This document shows positions 11,108 to 24,068 of a stretch of DNA of 64,000 bases, one piece after another. The notes under the pieces were generated by a model. It had not been told where the DNA came from and made no database searches. It worked only from the letters and a program-made list of their open reading frames with translations. A program made the position numbers and the translations under genes. The stretch is taken from positions 62,001 through 126,000 of the forward strand of contig NW_020312040.1 in the NCBI RefSeq assembly GCF_002999335.1. Reading direction: 5' to 3'. This DNA comes from Cyclospora cayetanensis (Eukaryota; Apicomplexa; Conoidasida; Eucoccidiorida; Eimeriidae). The number at the start of each line of letters is the position of its first letter. Within the stretch, counting starts at the first letter, position 1.

Positions 11108-12142
11108 ATGCACAGACCACAGCTCAAGGCGGCAGCAGCCTGCTCAATAATTGCCCTTTTAGGGGAGCAGGCTGTTGCTACCTACAATACTGACTTTAGG
11201 TCCACCTGGGAAAGTGGTGATACACTAGGGACCTTTCAAGAAGGATTTTCGTCCCCTAGCTCGCTGCCCTATACGCAGCAGTATGCTTTCAGCGGAGTTC
11301 CTCTGTTGAGTGAAGCCCCAGAAAATAAACATTTTGGCATGATCGGGGATGTTCCTCTCCGGGGGAGTCGCGAGGGACTATGGCAACATGGTGGTGCCGT
11401 CGTAATCGAGCCACCTGCTACAGGGGCAACAGTCAGCAATCAGTCTGAGGCTGAGAACCAGCCTTTGTCTCCTTCTCTGCCCCGGTTATTTGGCTTGAGG
11501 AGGCTTCTTTTTAGTGGTCTGGTGGTTCTGTTCTTTGCGGGGAATTTTCTATTCTTTCCTACATCTGAGGACTCGAACAGTTTTCGTGCGCGGTTATCGG
11601 ACACCATAGACGGTGTATTCAATAGTATAGATGATCATCTCAACAAAAACGAAGCAGTTTTGTTTAATTCGCGTAGGACGATGATGATAGGCTCAGTGCT
11701 GCTTCTGGCTACTGGCGCCGCGGAGCTTCTCAGCAGCCTCTGGAAGCGATCGGCTGTCCGGAGCGGCCGAACTGTAGACCTGACGCCACGCATCAGAGGC
11801 ACTGAATTGTTCTTCTGTAGCTTAATTGGACTTGTATTTCTCCTGAAATTTCCTGATTCAGAGAACCTTTCCTCCTTAGCAGTCAGCACAATGTCAGTCG
11901 GCATCGGACTCCTTATTACGAGTTTCTTACGCAGAAAGGACTACATCCAGCGAGTCAAGAGGACTGAGGAATCTGTATCGGCTAATCAACCTTCTGTCGT
12001 GCCTGGAAGTGTGCCAACCAATCCCTCAATTGCTCATTTTTTGGCGCCAGGCGGTTATCTGCTGCCCCGTGAGCAAAACAGCTCCTCGAATGTGTTCCCC
12101 CGGCGGTCCGTTTATGCTAGTGAACCTTATTCTCTAAACTAG
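11108..12142 (+). CDS. Secreted multi-span membrane protein, paralogue of the gene at 6522
   Basis: Single-exon frame of 344 residues from the ATG at 11108, preceded by AATAAATCA. The N-terminus has a hydrophobic leader (AAAACSIIALLGEQAVATY). A polar region of about 115 residues follows, then hydrophobic segments at LLFSGLVVLFFAGNFLFF, MMIGSVLLLATGAAELL, ELFFCSLIGLVFLLKF and TMSVGIGLLITSFL. The last is followed by RRKDYIQRVKR and a Ser/Pro-rich tail. It aligns along its length with the minus-strand gene at 6522-7466, including the Arg-Thr before segment two, the AVRSG motif and a RGTEL-like motif before segment three. The pair is head-to-head, about 3.6 kb apart, in a gene-poor stretch. I know no named family that fits; a coccidia-specific family is my inference. 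Confidence 0.7.
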   Translation: MHRPQLKAAAACSIIALLGEQAVATYNTDFRSTWESGDTLGTFQEGFSSPSSLPYTQQYAFSGVPLLSEAPENKHFGMIGDVPLRGSREGLWQHGGAVVIEPPATGATVSNQSEAENQPLSPSLPRLFGLRRLLFSGLVVLFFAGNFLFFPTSEDSNSFRARLSDTIDGVFNSIDDHLNKNEAVLFNSRRTMMIGSVLLLATGAAELLSSLWKRSAVRSGRTVDLTPRIRGTELFFCSLIGLVFLLKFPDSENLSSLAVSTMSVGIGLLITSFLRRKDYIQRVKRTEESVSANQPSVVPGSVPTNPSIAHFLAPGGYLLPREQNSSSNVFPRRSVYASEPYSLN

Positions 12143-15100
12143 GCACAAGTGGGAATTTGGAGAGAAAGAAAAGGGTAAACTCGTCCCACGAGCCACATTT
12201 TTATGGCATCTTGTAATCGCTTGCACGGCTACAGTTTCTCCACATCCTTCCGTGCTGAGCATTGCAGAACGGAAGATATAGTGTGATCGTCCTGAGTTTG
12301 TCCTGGTGTTCCTGGTATGATATTTCAAGAGGCCAGCTAGTGCTAGTCTTTGAAAGCAATCTGCGTGTCTAGGTGGAGCCTGGTAAAGGCACTTATTATT
12401 AGTACGCCAACACTTTCGTGAACACGAGACTGTCTATCTGGAATGCAGACCGTGTAGAGAGGAAAACGAGTATATGTGGCCGGATGTATACACAGAATAA
12501 ACAGCGTTGCGATAAAAGGAGAGGACTCAGAGCAAGCGGAGACAAGGCATAACAGCACGGGAAATGACAAAGGACTCTGTGTAGGGCAAGCCGCCCATTC
12601 GTGCATTCGCAATAAAAGTGAATACGGGCGAAACAGAGATCCTGGCCGAGATAAAGTACGCTACACTGAGGTGGAGTTACTTTTTGGAGAATCTGGGGCA
12701 CCACCAAACTAAGTGCGAAAGCAAAGAGCTCACAGAGAGCTTAGCGGATGGAGGGCAAAACATCTAAGGGCGGACAGGCTCCCGGAAAACGAGGGGACAA
12801 TCATATGGATTGAAAGAGACCATGTTCGGCAAGAATGGCAAGGACTGGTAGCGTGCAAAAGTCATAGACAGGTCGCGAGAAACACTGTACATTGAGATGC
12901 ATGCTATGCTGAAACTGCTGACGACTCTGCTCATGCAGTGGCGGAGAGGTATGAGCACTATCGCCGTGAACCAGTAGCCCTACGCCGAAAAGGAAATAGC
13001 AGGGCAGAGCGACCAACCGGATGTGCGACGCTAGATGAAGCAGGAACGACGCCAGCAGCAAACACAAAAAGAAGCAGCCTTCTCATATTCTTAGAGAGCC
13101 TGTACATTCGGAGAGTCTGTTCATCCCCTATCGCCAGTTGGGGCGTTACTGCGGCTATTGGTTAAGTCTCAACTGAAGCTTCAGTTGGTCCCACAAAGAG
13201 CAACTACCTGTAGCCTTGCGCGAGGGTTTGGTACTGGATCGCAAACCTGTTGGTAGCGGATTAAAGAAAGGCGAGGGCGCTACAGTGTACTACGTTGGGA
13301 TTCTCTGTGCTGTCTGGCGTTCGGCCCGAAAGTCAACGCATCAAGTTCTCCATATGAATACAGGTGCAGAGGCTTACTAGTGTTAATGAGACTGCTAAGG
13401 CTGATTATACTGAGGGGAAGCCTCTCGAGCAGGACAGCGTGTTGCTCTTTCAGCTATTGGCTGCGCTTGCAATCGCCGGTGACACAGGAACATCAGCCCC
13501 TATCCTGTTTTCCCAACAGGTGCCTTATCCAATTTGCAGACAGCTGAAGGCAATAGTACATGGTATTGGGGGGGAAACTTGAGTTTGGAGGTCTCGTCTG
13601 TACTGGCGCACACCTGCCAAGGAGCCGCTTTGTAGGTTTCTTCGTGAGATGGTCTGTTTGCCCACATCTTAAGCAGGTAGCACAAAAACTGTGCTCCTTA
13701 AGGACTATTTAGCCTGCACTGTTCCACAAATGAGCAATTAAGGGCCAAGAGGCTTTGAAGAAGCCATGCATCCTTCTTCCACATTGATCCCGAGGTCTCT
13801 CCACTGAGGTATCCATAAAATCTCCAATCAGCCCAGCACTATGATCGACATGTATAAGACTTTTCATGCAAGTGCCCTTGAATGATTATTTATCTAAAAT
13901 TCCTGAAAGGTATCAGAGCTAGTGTCTCCACGTGCTAGTGTAGTGGCACTGTACATGCAAACCGAATTCCTCGTGCAGCTGACAAGAGGTTAAATGACTG
14001 AAGCGCCTCGCGCTGCTTACACCGTCGTTTCTGCCACTAAATCAAGCATTTTCCAGACTACACGAAAGAGTAAAATTACTCGCTGTTGCTGGGGCAAGCG
14101 TGACAGCAGTAGGGAAAGAGATCAGAATTACAGTAGTAACGGCCTCACGCGGAAGAGGATAAAGGATAGTAGGCACTATGCGAAAGGTGGCACCGACTAA
14201 GCGAGTTCGTCCTCAAGGAAGGGGAATCAGCGGAGGCTTTCTACATTGAGGAAACGCCGGGTCTGTTGCTACTTCATTGGGGCAAGCGTTTAGTCCGAGT
14301 AACAAATAAGCCTTCTCCAGCATCAGCTTGCATGCGATCAGTGCCGCCAGCTTTGCCCTGGCCTGGTCAATAAACCGAAGCAATAAAGAAAGAGACAGCT
14401 GACACAGGGGGCCACGAGATACTTTGCACAAAATGCAGCGGAAGGGGGCAGCATAGACCCAGAAGGGCAAGCTAGAAAGGTGAAGAAAGAATGCAAGCAG
14501 GAGAACGAAACTACCGTGTTCTATACTGCTGCCTGTGTACTTGTAATTTCGACAGCTGTGAGTGTAGTCTAGGGGAGGTAGCGGCCTGTGCTACCCTGTT
14601 CCCAGCTATAGCTGGTATCCGTGGCTTCTGACACAGCAACTGCTGACGCATTTTGATGGCTTTATAAATTGTCTACACGCGCTTTTGCGTCTTGCCTGTT
14701 ATAAGTCTGTTCAGCATCTTAATGTGGTCCCCCACGCATTCGTGCTTCTCCAAATACTTCATTTCCTGGCATGTCTAAACCCCGCCCCCCGCAACGCGGA
14801 GCATATGGGAGCTGTACGTATGCTCTACATACATATATAGGGCTTTACACTGGTAAAGAAGATAAAAAAACCAGAGATGGATGGTGAAACTGCCCATAAC
14901 CCGAGCAATACCTTCACTGATCATGCAGGGTTCCTGAAATAGTGCTAGCGGCCCCAAGCCATACAAGCTAAGCAGTTGTTGTTTCTTTGCAGGTAAAATG
15001 GACGAGATATGAGATAATAGTATAGTACACAGGGGGGGACGAGATCTGTCGAAAAGCAAGGGAATGAAGGACAGTTTGAATACACTGCGGAGAGCAAAAC

Positions 15101-18100
15101 ACTGGCGCGTGGGGTGTGGGCACTTCTTATTCTTAAAGGCTCTCGGTTCCTTGGAGGTGGATGTAGCCGAGTCATAGCTTGAGAGGCGGAAGTCTAGCGT
15201 CTGTGCATGTGGACAGTCTTAGAGGTGAGCAAAGCGGAAGAGTCCTTAGCGAAGACTAAGCATTGCATTCGGAGTGTATGTGTCGTACTGTGTTGAGGGT
15301 CGCCGCCCGTGTTTCCCATTGGCCACGAAGACTTGAAGCTGTCGCATTCCATTGCGCATAAGGTGCTTGCCGTCTTTCCTCTCATGTAGTTTGCTAGTGT
15401 GAAATTGTCTCGGTATGTCTACACTGCTCGCCGTGCACGGTCCTCTGCAGTAAGAATGGACTGCAAATCTCAATCAAGCTCCCCATGTGTTCCCCTTTGC
15501 CCAAATTTTCTGCGTGTTCATACTCCTATTATTTCACTTGATTTAATCCCCAAAGTTCTCCTTTTTTCGACATCGCTACTTCTATTAAGATGACCAGCGC
15601 TATAAATCTTTCTCCATCCATCAACTTCTCTACTTGCCTCTCGGCTTACTCCACACTCTTTTATTTGTGTGTGCTCTATCGGAGGCATTGTGCGCTGTTC
15701 TAGGAAGCCTAATGCTCTATGCTTGTATCAAGTGGTTGCAGTGACTTCACGGATCAAGGTCTTTTGTGCACCTGCCTCATGCTGTTTGGGGACAGCGTTC
15801 AATGGTCAGCCAAGACATTGTCTGTTGTGTTCGGAGCCTTCGTTTTACGTGCTTTTCTTCTGTGTCCTGCCGCACTCTCCTATGCTGCAGTGCCCCTTGC
15901 AGTACCCTTGTAAAGTATTGGCTCGCTGTGCCCCTACTGTTGCCCCGTCCTCCCGTCAAGTGGATCGAGTGTATTCAGACACTGCACGCATGCGCGGGGG
16001 TGCTGTATGTATCTTGAGCTCAAAAGGCATGGTATACTAAGCACTATGTCAACTGACATAATGTCTTCTGTCGTCCTGAAAGACTTTACTGTAACTTCAG
16101 AAGGACTCTACCAGCAGCAACAGCGGGGTCTCACACCACGGCAGTATCGGTGTTGCAGCAGGGTCGCATGTGGGTAGTAATATATGCTGACGTACACAGA
16201 GGTCCCGTCAAACACCTCAAATAACCTTTGCATCTCCTCTAACGAACAACTGCCATGGAGAGGCTTGCGATTAGCAGCAGTATCACTCGAAATAGTAGCA
16301 GAAAGAGCTTCCACGGGTGCTCAAGAAAGCATGCATAAGGGCAACAGCCAGAACTGCAAATATTGCAGTAGTACTCAAACAGACAAGCACAGCAGGCGCG
16401 TTTGCACCGTACACATGATTAGAGTGGCGGTAGAAGCTCTACACTCAGGGCTATATCCGATCTGGCGGCAATAGCTGCTGCTTAAACACACACCAGCACC
16501 CTCAGGTGAGGCAAGGGTGCCACAAGGGAGAATAGTGGAGAAGTCCTGGTAACAAAAAATCCCTGACGTGTGGCCCAGTCAAATACATGATGAGCAGAGC
16601 GTTCAGGCTTGTGATTAGGGTTTAGCACATTATGTGTGAGAAGCGGATTACAGCGTGGGATTTAGGAGTTGGTAATTCCTGCTTACGAAGAAGGCAGACT
16701 CGGACTATCCGGCAAGTTTCGGCTTTGTAGCTTGTATTAGAAGTTGTTCTATCTCTACAAGGTGCGCGAACAATGAAGACGATTTCAATTTATTAAACTA
16801 GTCTTAAGACCAACACATGGCTCGCGAAGCGTAAATTCTAGCGCCTAGCCGTAATATTCCAACCCCACTTTCTAGCCGTAGATCCTATGTTTTGTGGCCT
16901 GTGCTGATCCCCCACCGCCTGTGTCGCCTCCCTCACTTGTGTCTCCCTGGAGCTCAGCAGCGCATCCACGCCTCCAAAGCCCTGATAATTACGTTACTGC
17001 TCGCCTACTAGTTTTCGGATAGTGCATTACTCTGCACCTCAACGCCACTCCCAGGCTGAGACGGGACGACTTCTGTTGGTCACTTCGAAAGTGTGGAGCT
17101 CCTGTGATGACACCATTACAAATTCTCTGTGCTTCAAACTCAAAGACAAGAAGAAAAGCCTTGTCAAATAGCTCTTGACAAACACTAGGGTGCGCAAACG
17201 AGTTTTAGAGCCAGACTTGATGTCTACAGTGCAGGGCTGCAGGGTCTTAAGTAGTATTCGAAGGATTATGCATGGAATCTTCAAGCTTTTAGGCTGTCCT
17301 ACTTTTCTGGTTGCTTCAGTAGGCAAGAAGAACGAATTGAGGGCTGTGTGTGCCATCCCAGCAGGCCTGCCTACCATCCTTGAGCTGTCACGTATCTCCC
17401 ACATGTTAAATATGCGCCCTTGCGTGCTTTGCAACGCTTCTTTCGCCGGGAAGTGATGCAAAATGTAGCTCATGTTGCTGCACTAGTCTACCATTGGCCT
17501 TTGGCCCTGGAATAGGCCTCAGCTCAGGATTGGCGCAGGTGGCTAGCGTTCGCGACAGCACTTCTAATCTGAGTTCGGTACTTTATAAGGAGCACTTGGT
17601 TGTCTGTGGGCGCTTGCTAGAAGCAGGTGAAGATGCTGTGGACAGGGTGACGCTGCGGTAGGCCAACTACACAGTCCGAATAAGACACTACTGACTGAAA
17701 AGGGGGGTTCCCTAGGAACGATGACTGGTGGCGTATATCCCGTATCACCCCAAGATGACCACAAAAAGTAGACTTTGTCATGAGAGTGTGTGGAACTTGC
17801 ATGAACACCTGCAAATTGTCACTTGATGCACGTGAAAACATATCCACAATGCCACAGCCCCTGTATATGTGTATGCATATCAGCCTGTGTGTCTGCGTGT
17901 CGACATAGCTACTTTTAGCAATAACGAAAGGCATGTCTACACTGCAGTTGCAGGTGCGCCCTAAAACATTACGTAGCCATCCGCTTAGCCAAAATGATTA
18001 CCTTCTCGGGATTGTGTAATCAGCGAGGCAAATGTATAACTAGGTAATTTTCTTTAATGTTGGCTGGATCCTCGGACTATAAGCAGAAGTGAAAGTGGCT

Positions 18101-21100
18101 GCTAGAAGTAGAGCAGCGAGTTCTTGGCAATGGTGGTTTCCACAAACTAAACTTCTAATTGGGCTATATGGAAATATATCCTCAGGTGAGGCTGCTATGC
18201 CTATGGTGTGTTTCATTTTCCGCGTCTTTTTCGCGTATCGCTGGGACTGTAACTAGAGCCTCATGAGCCATAAGCACCAGTGGACCAGGAAAGAAGGCAT
18301 GAAGTGCAAACTATAGGCATGGAAGCCTCACCGGAGGCTACATTCACGCTCAGTACAATGTAAAACATGGTCTGTGCAGTGCTTCGACACACAGGTAAAC
18401 AAACCTGCACCACTGCTGTATGCAACCCAGAGAGTGGATGTAGCAACTCTAGCTAAAAAGCAAGTATCTTTGAGGTTGTTTGATAGCCTGCAAACCCCCG
18501 TCAAATCTAGATGCTGAAAAGTGTTAGCCACTAAACTGCCGGATCCTTCTAGAGTGATGTTGGGGTTTATAAAGCAGAAATTGAAGCACTAAACTGGGCC
18601 TAACTAGACTAGCAAAGGCGGCTACACATGTTAACTTGGAAAAGACTGTTATTTTACGACTGAAGATATACACCGAATACGCACACATATTTCTGCTCCT
18701 AGTATTTGGCTACGGCCGCTGCGTGTAGAGAGCACCTTCTGAGGCCATCCCACACCCTTCACTAATATTGGGCCTCTAACTAGTTAACGCTTCGCACAAT
18801 GCAGCGATTGGGAAGAATATATGTATCCTCACAGGAAATCCGTAGTACTTGCCTCATCAGGGAGAACCTTACGCAATAGAGAAAGAGGTGGTTTTAGTCT
18901 AGTTTTCTGGTGTGTAAATTCTCCCCAGCAAGACGGGGAATGCGTTCAATGCGCCATCGAAACACCACATCCCCTGTTTCTTGACTGGGTGACCATTGCC
19001 TTTGTAATTAATTAGCGCTGCGATCACGCCCCCATTTGCTTCATTCGTAGTTGGAGCAGCCCTTCTAGATTCTACAGGAACTTGAAGTCATTTCGCCAAA
19101 TAGGACTCTCAGCTTCAAAGGGATCTGAGCTCAGATGCACTGTTTTCAACATCAGGAGCAAACAAGACGGTTATGTACTAAAAATAATTGTGGGGAAACT
19201 TACCTCAGAGGTTGCAATATGTGCATATATAGGCTTGACAAAAGGACTAAGCATAGCACTGGGAAGAGCTGAAGATGGATGAACAGCCAAAAATTTGCTT
19301 GCTCAATAGAGACTTGGTACCACCTTTGAACTGAGACTGACGCGGAGAGTGGCAGAACTATTATCCCCAAGCCATAGCTTGGCTTGAACGTAGCAATGCA
19401 CCAGGAGACCATCATCGATGATTGAGCATTCATTTGAACTTGACTTCGCATGGAATTGGTTATGTGCTTTTAGCATTAAAGTGTTTCCATCAGCAAAGGC
19501 CCCTTTATTTGGGTGCTAGCGTTTGACTTTATCTGAGTACTTGAGCCTTTGCTTGAGCGCGGAAGATTGGGGACCGATGCCAGTTGTGTGATTTCCACCT
19601 CATACGTAAAATTTGGCAGGACTGTGAGCCTCAGGAATCATCTGAAGTGCCCAGCAGGCTTGAATGTACTCCCAGCAGTCGCCACATGTGGAATTTTCTC
19701 TACGCCTTCAGTAGGGAGACCCCTGACATCAGACTCAACGCACACGCAATAGAAAGCTAGGGGGGGGTTTTCAACTAAACTTTCGCCTGCCTCTAGGGTT
19801 CTATACATAAGCGGGAGAGCACAGCTACAGTGTGAATAGGTGCCGTCTTTAAGCACTCCGAGCATTGACATTGGGTTGTACATATCCTCTAGCAAACAAG
19901 CACGCAACATTGCGTGCTCTTGAATTGAGCAAGCAGTACTCCGCAATATGTGAAGTACACGAACAAGCCAGTTGGCCACTGCTGTACTTATTCGAATCAT
20001 ATGTATAACTGGTTAGTAGAAAATGTTTTGGTGTAGCGTAGCCTGCTACTCTCGGAGTGCTTTATAAGGATAGAGCTACGCTTCGTGTAGTTGTCCTCTT
20101 CCGCTAATGATGGGAACTCTGGGGAGCGCGGGCAAGGGTTCGCGGGACGTTCTATGAGAAGCGTTTAATAGCATTATAATAAGTCTGTACTGAGTCTAGA
20201 TTTTTGTTGCTCTTTGCGGAGAGTTCTACGAAGCGTTCAATCGATCCTTTCTGTAGTGCCCTAATGTTACTCTGCAGTGAGCAGCACATTCAAAAAGCCA
20301 AGTCACGCAATCATTATATCCTTTTAGTAGAAATGTAACTAGTTTGGTGGAAAGTGCCACAATGTCGCTTGGCCCGGTACATCTCCCAATTGCATATTCC
20401 ACCTTAGTGCACAAGGCAGCCGAGTCTATTTTTGCCCTATTCAGCTAATCCTTCTGCATACTACCACATATGAGAGCAGCCACAGCACTAATCCAGCCTT
20501 TTATTAACTCAAAGTAAGTATTTTCAGCCTAGTGCAAAGTCGCGACATGCATTTCGCCTGCACAATGGCTCGCTACACGCTGTCCAGCTTCTAGCTTGAC
20601 CCGCGAGAGACAATGCTTGCAGCTACTTCTAGTAGTGCTATATTGTTGCTATTTTCCCGCATTATGTCCTTATTACTTCAGCCAATTTGTTGCTTATCCA
20701 GTGCTGGGGAGAGGCAACCACAGAAGGAAGGGACACGAGAGGACAGTGAAACACAAAACAGCCATCAGTAGTCTGCACCGGCCGTACTGCCGAAAGTAAC
20801 AGCGCAAGGAAAGGCTGTTATATCATCCACAGGAGTTTCATCATTGGGGGCAAAAGGATCAAGAAGATGAATGCCTGTGGGACAGTGCGGCCGTGACATT
20901 CAGCAGCAGTAGCAGTAGCCTAGCAACAGTAGCAGCAGCTGCTTTGACTGCCCGTAAATACCAGAGTTTCCTTGGTACTTGTTTCTTTCATGCTTTGATA
21001 GCTTTTATGATCAAGCAAATAGTCCAACCGTCACCCTTTCGCCCACTCAGAAACACCTCTTTTCCCCTTTTTCTGGGGAAGACCACAGACGCAGGCAGCC

Positions 21101-21547
21101 CCAAAACGGTTATGCCGTCATCGGTCGCAAATTCTGGGCACAAGACCATTAGTTTTGCAGAACCTGTGCGTGCTGAATTCTTCCGCCACCTTGTTGAGAG
21201 CTTGCTCTTTTTTTAGCAGCACCAGCCACCTTCCGCGTTCGTGCCACCTTTGTTCTGTGTTTCTTCTGCACAAATAAGTTATCATTTTGACGGGTCTGCT
21301 CCCGCTGCCCTTGCGGCAACTTCCTAAGGGGGCTAGTGGGGAGGTAGGGTGCAGGCTGCTACGTCGTCGTCCGTAGGTACACAAGGGCATCTGCGAAGGT
21401 CGGAGATCTCTCTCTTAGGCTTCTAGAGTAACTTACCGAGGCCGCAGTGGCTTCTAAATGCCAAGGGGCTGCTTACACCTCCCTCTAGCAGGGAGAGAAA
21501 CAGCTGCAGTTGATTTTCTTGTTCAGCAGTAAGAAAGCGGAGGAAGA
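12143..21547. other. 9.4 kb without a recognisable gene
   Basis: Composition is even, with few simple repeats. Frames present but unassigned include 15669-16040 plus (123 codons, GTG start), 17039-17473 minus (144 codons), 19638-20000 minus (120 codons) and 20893-21216 plus (107 codons). At 19204-19451 minus, an ATG-initiated frame with two hydrophobic stretches runs into a strong donor, CTGAG|GTAAGT, and may be a first exon. Another exon-like end is the minus frame at 21118-21390. None shows a domain I can name. Spliced genes made of short exons could be hidden here, as they are further right. Confidence 0.4.
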
Positions 21548-23122
21548 ATGGCGCTCTTCTCCTGCTGCAACTGCGACCCTACCGCGGAGGAGGAAATACA
21601 GACACAACTCCAGGTGGGGCACCCCCGTCTCTCTCTCTCTCTCTTTTCAGATCTTGAGTCTCCCGCTGTCTGGCGTTTGCTTCCGTTAGTTTATATTCTC
21701 ATTCTTTCCCCTTCGTCTGGTCCCACTTGGTGGTTGCGCCTATATCTGCCAGCCTCGCTTTTCCTGCCTTTCCCTGTCTTTTCTCCTCTCTTCTGCTGCA
21801 TCCCTGGCAGCTAATCGAGAAGGTGGAGTAGGCCATTGGACTGCGTGGGCAATGCCACGGTGTGCGCTGTTGAGCCTTCTTTAGGTTTCAAAGCTACGGG
21901 TTTAGATTTATGTGGTGTATGCACAGCCCTGCGATGACGAGGTCCATGAAGGGAGTGAAGACATGCCCATGACGGCGGAACAAAAGCAAAAGGAAAAAGA
22001 GAGACTTCAAGCACTCGTGCGTATCAGTTCCACCGCGCTTGCCACTGTGCTTGGTCACAGGCGCTAGGGATTTCAGTTTGCTGCTCCTGATGCTGCACGG
22101 TGTCTGGATGCTTCCGGTGCTGATGACTTCTGCCCCTTCGACTAATAGAATGGAAGGAGACGTGCTAAGTTTTAATTGCTTTCACCTCTGCTCTCGCATC
22201 GCGTGGTATCTGTGCCTCTAGCTCGCCACCCACGTTCTGTCTCTACCTGCCGCTATGTGTGCCCTGCTTCTTGAGATTATCTTGGTCGTGCTTGCCCGTT
22301 TCTCATGTTTTTGGATCTTTCTTCCCGTATTCTGGTCATCTTTGCTCCAGACTGCCTGCAGTGTCAAAAATAATAACTCTGTAGATATGTGCATTTGTGC
22401 CTGCCCCTGTTGGTTTCAGGTGAAGTCTTTCGCGAAGGCCGCAGTCGGTGGTGCTGCATGCAGTTTTCTTGATTTGACCACTCAACGCCAAATTCCAGGG
22501 CGCTACTTCCTCGATAAGACGCTAACCAACTTTAGACTTGTCTTCTCAGAAAGTGTCCAACACTCCTTCCCCCTCAAAGCAGTCAGTTGGGGTTAGGGTA
22601 CAGGTCGTGATTAGGGGTTATATGGGATACGGTAAAGGATCTGAAGGCTGGATGCGGGAGCTCAGGGTTTGACCTGCGAGATCGGGGTAGTCACAAGGCT
22701 TTGTAGAGTAGTTGTGTAGCTTAGTGTTTTTGTCCGTGCACTACACCCTATTCAGTTACGTGGCGTGTGTGGTTTCGGCGGCACTCCACGGCTCAGCATG
22801 CTTTCGATCGCCGAAGGTTCATGTTCGTCTACTCTGTATGTGCGCTGTTCTGCAGCTGCACGAGGTTTACAGTCACAGTGCACTGCTTGAGAACAAGGCA
22901 ACGGCTAGTCTGGCTAAGGAGCCTGGCTTGCAGTCTTTAGAGAGCTCAGTGACGGACAGTTTGGTGATGCTGGAGTATGTGGACAGCGGGGGTTCCCACC
23001 TGAACCGGCTGTTTTTGCTGGAGCAAGGGGGTCCTGATGGAAGAGACAGATTCATTACGTGCATGAAGGTTCTGGGGCTGTACGCCAAGAGCGGCAGCAC
23101 TCAAAACGCAAGCTCATCTTAG
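21548..23122 (+). CDS. ISP: ISP-family inner membrane complex protein (PH-like)
   Basis: Four exons with consistent phase 0: 21548-21613, 21927-22016, 22420-22581 and 22856-23122, giving 194 residues. Exon 1 encodes MALFSCCNCDPTAEEE. The Cys cluster resembles the palmitoylated N-terminus of IMC sub-compartment proteins (ISPs), which mark zones of the apicomplexan pellicle and affect daughter budding. Exons 3-4 encode the PH-like fold seen in the family: VKSFAKAAVGGAACSFLDL, GRYFLDKTLTNFRLVF, LHEVYS, then the C-terminal helix DRFITCMKVLGLYAKS. Family ISPs usually carry Gly2 for N-myristoylation; here residue 2 is Ala, so only palmitoylation is expected unless the start is elsewhere. Donors are GTGGGG, GTGCGT and GTCAGT; the last is weak but keeps frame. 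The family call rests on recalled motif patterns, not on a search. Confidence 0.82.
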
Positions 23123-24068
23123 AAAACCAGCAGTCAACAAGGTCCACCACACCCCATCGGACTTGTGCTATTATCAAACAGGACTTGACTATCACATTGA
23201 AGAACCAGGGAGACGAGCAACCCTGGCGGCGCATATTTTGGACAAGGCGACAGAATCGCACCAGAGCAGCTGCATGTGCAGCCTCTCCACGGCTCGTTGC
23301 TTACATTCCTCGATGAATGCCCTGAACACAGGGGCCAGGAAACTTTCTAAGCCCATGGGTTCCAAGTGGGGAGGAAGCAGTGCCGACAACAACCTGTCAG
23401 GGGCGTATACCCTTCATGAGATTGGGTGACACCCTGGCCAGAGCGCACGCAGCAGATCCGCATCAGGGTAGTGTTTCCTGCTTGTCCCTTCGAAGGCGGT
23501 TTTTTTTGAGTGCATGCGACGGCATCTAGACGTTGAAATACAGGTGGAAATACGCTGAAAAGAGTGAAATATAATAACATACATACACGCCTCAGCGGCG
23601 CTGGGATTTACGTGTATTCCAGATGGCGAAAACAGTCTTTTTGCGAAGCAGCAGAATTATGCGGTACGTGGTAGATGTAGCGGTTACAAATTGCTCGCGG
23701 GGCTCTACTAGGATAACACAAACAGAAAGCTAAAAATCAAGCAAGCTACTGCGGTGTAGTCGGAAAGGGCGATGTACAAATTGGCGGAGAAAAGGAGGTG
23801 TATCTGGTGTGGAAACACTTTCGAAGCCCCCATCGGGAGAATCACACCCTGACTCCCCCGCGAGTGCTGCCTGTAGCCCATAGACAGCTGTTCCTACATG
23901 TATAGGCACCCTAGCCCCCGTAACCTCGGTAACAGGCATTTGTGCATCAAAGGAACGATTTCCACACGCGAAGCACACTGTACACCGCCAAGTGTACGTA
24001 CACCTCCCAAACCGATGTCCGGAAAAGTGCATGTCCCAACCCCAGGTGTGCGCGCACTTCTCGCAATT
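23123..24068. other. Convergent intergenic region, no supported gene
   Basis: This separates the 3' end of the ISP gene (plus) from the 3' end of the PRCC-like gene (minus). Short overlapping frames occur on both strands (for example 23163-23429 plus and 23730-24032 minus), but none has recognisable content or splice support. Both flanking 3' UTRs should lie here. Confidence 0.45.

Noticed and set aside
16610..16625. Telomere-like TTAGGGTTTAG
   Set aside because: A single copy, as with similar lone matches near 22606 and 36958; no array.
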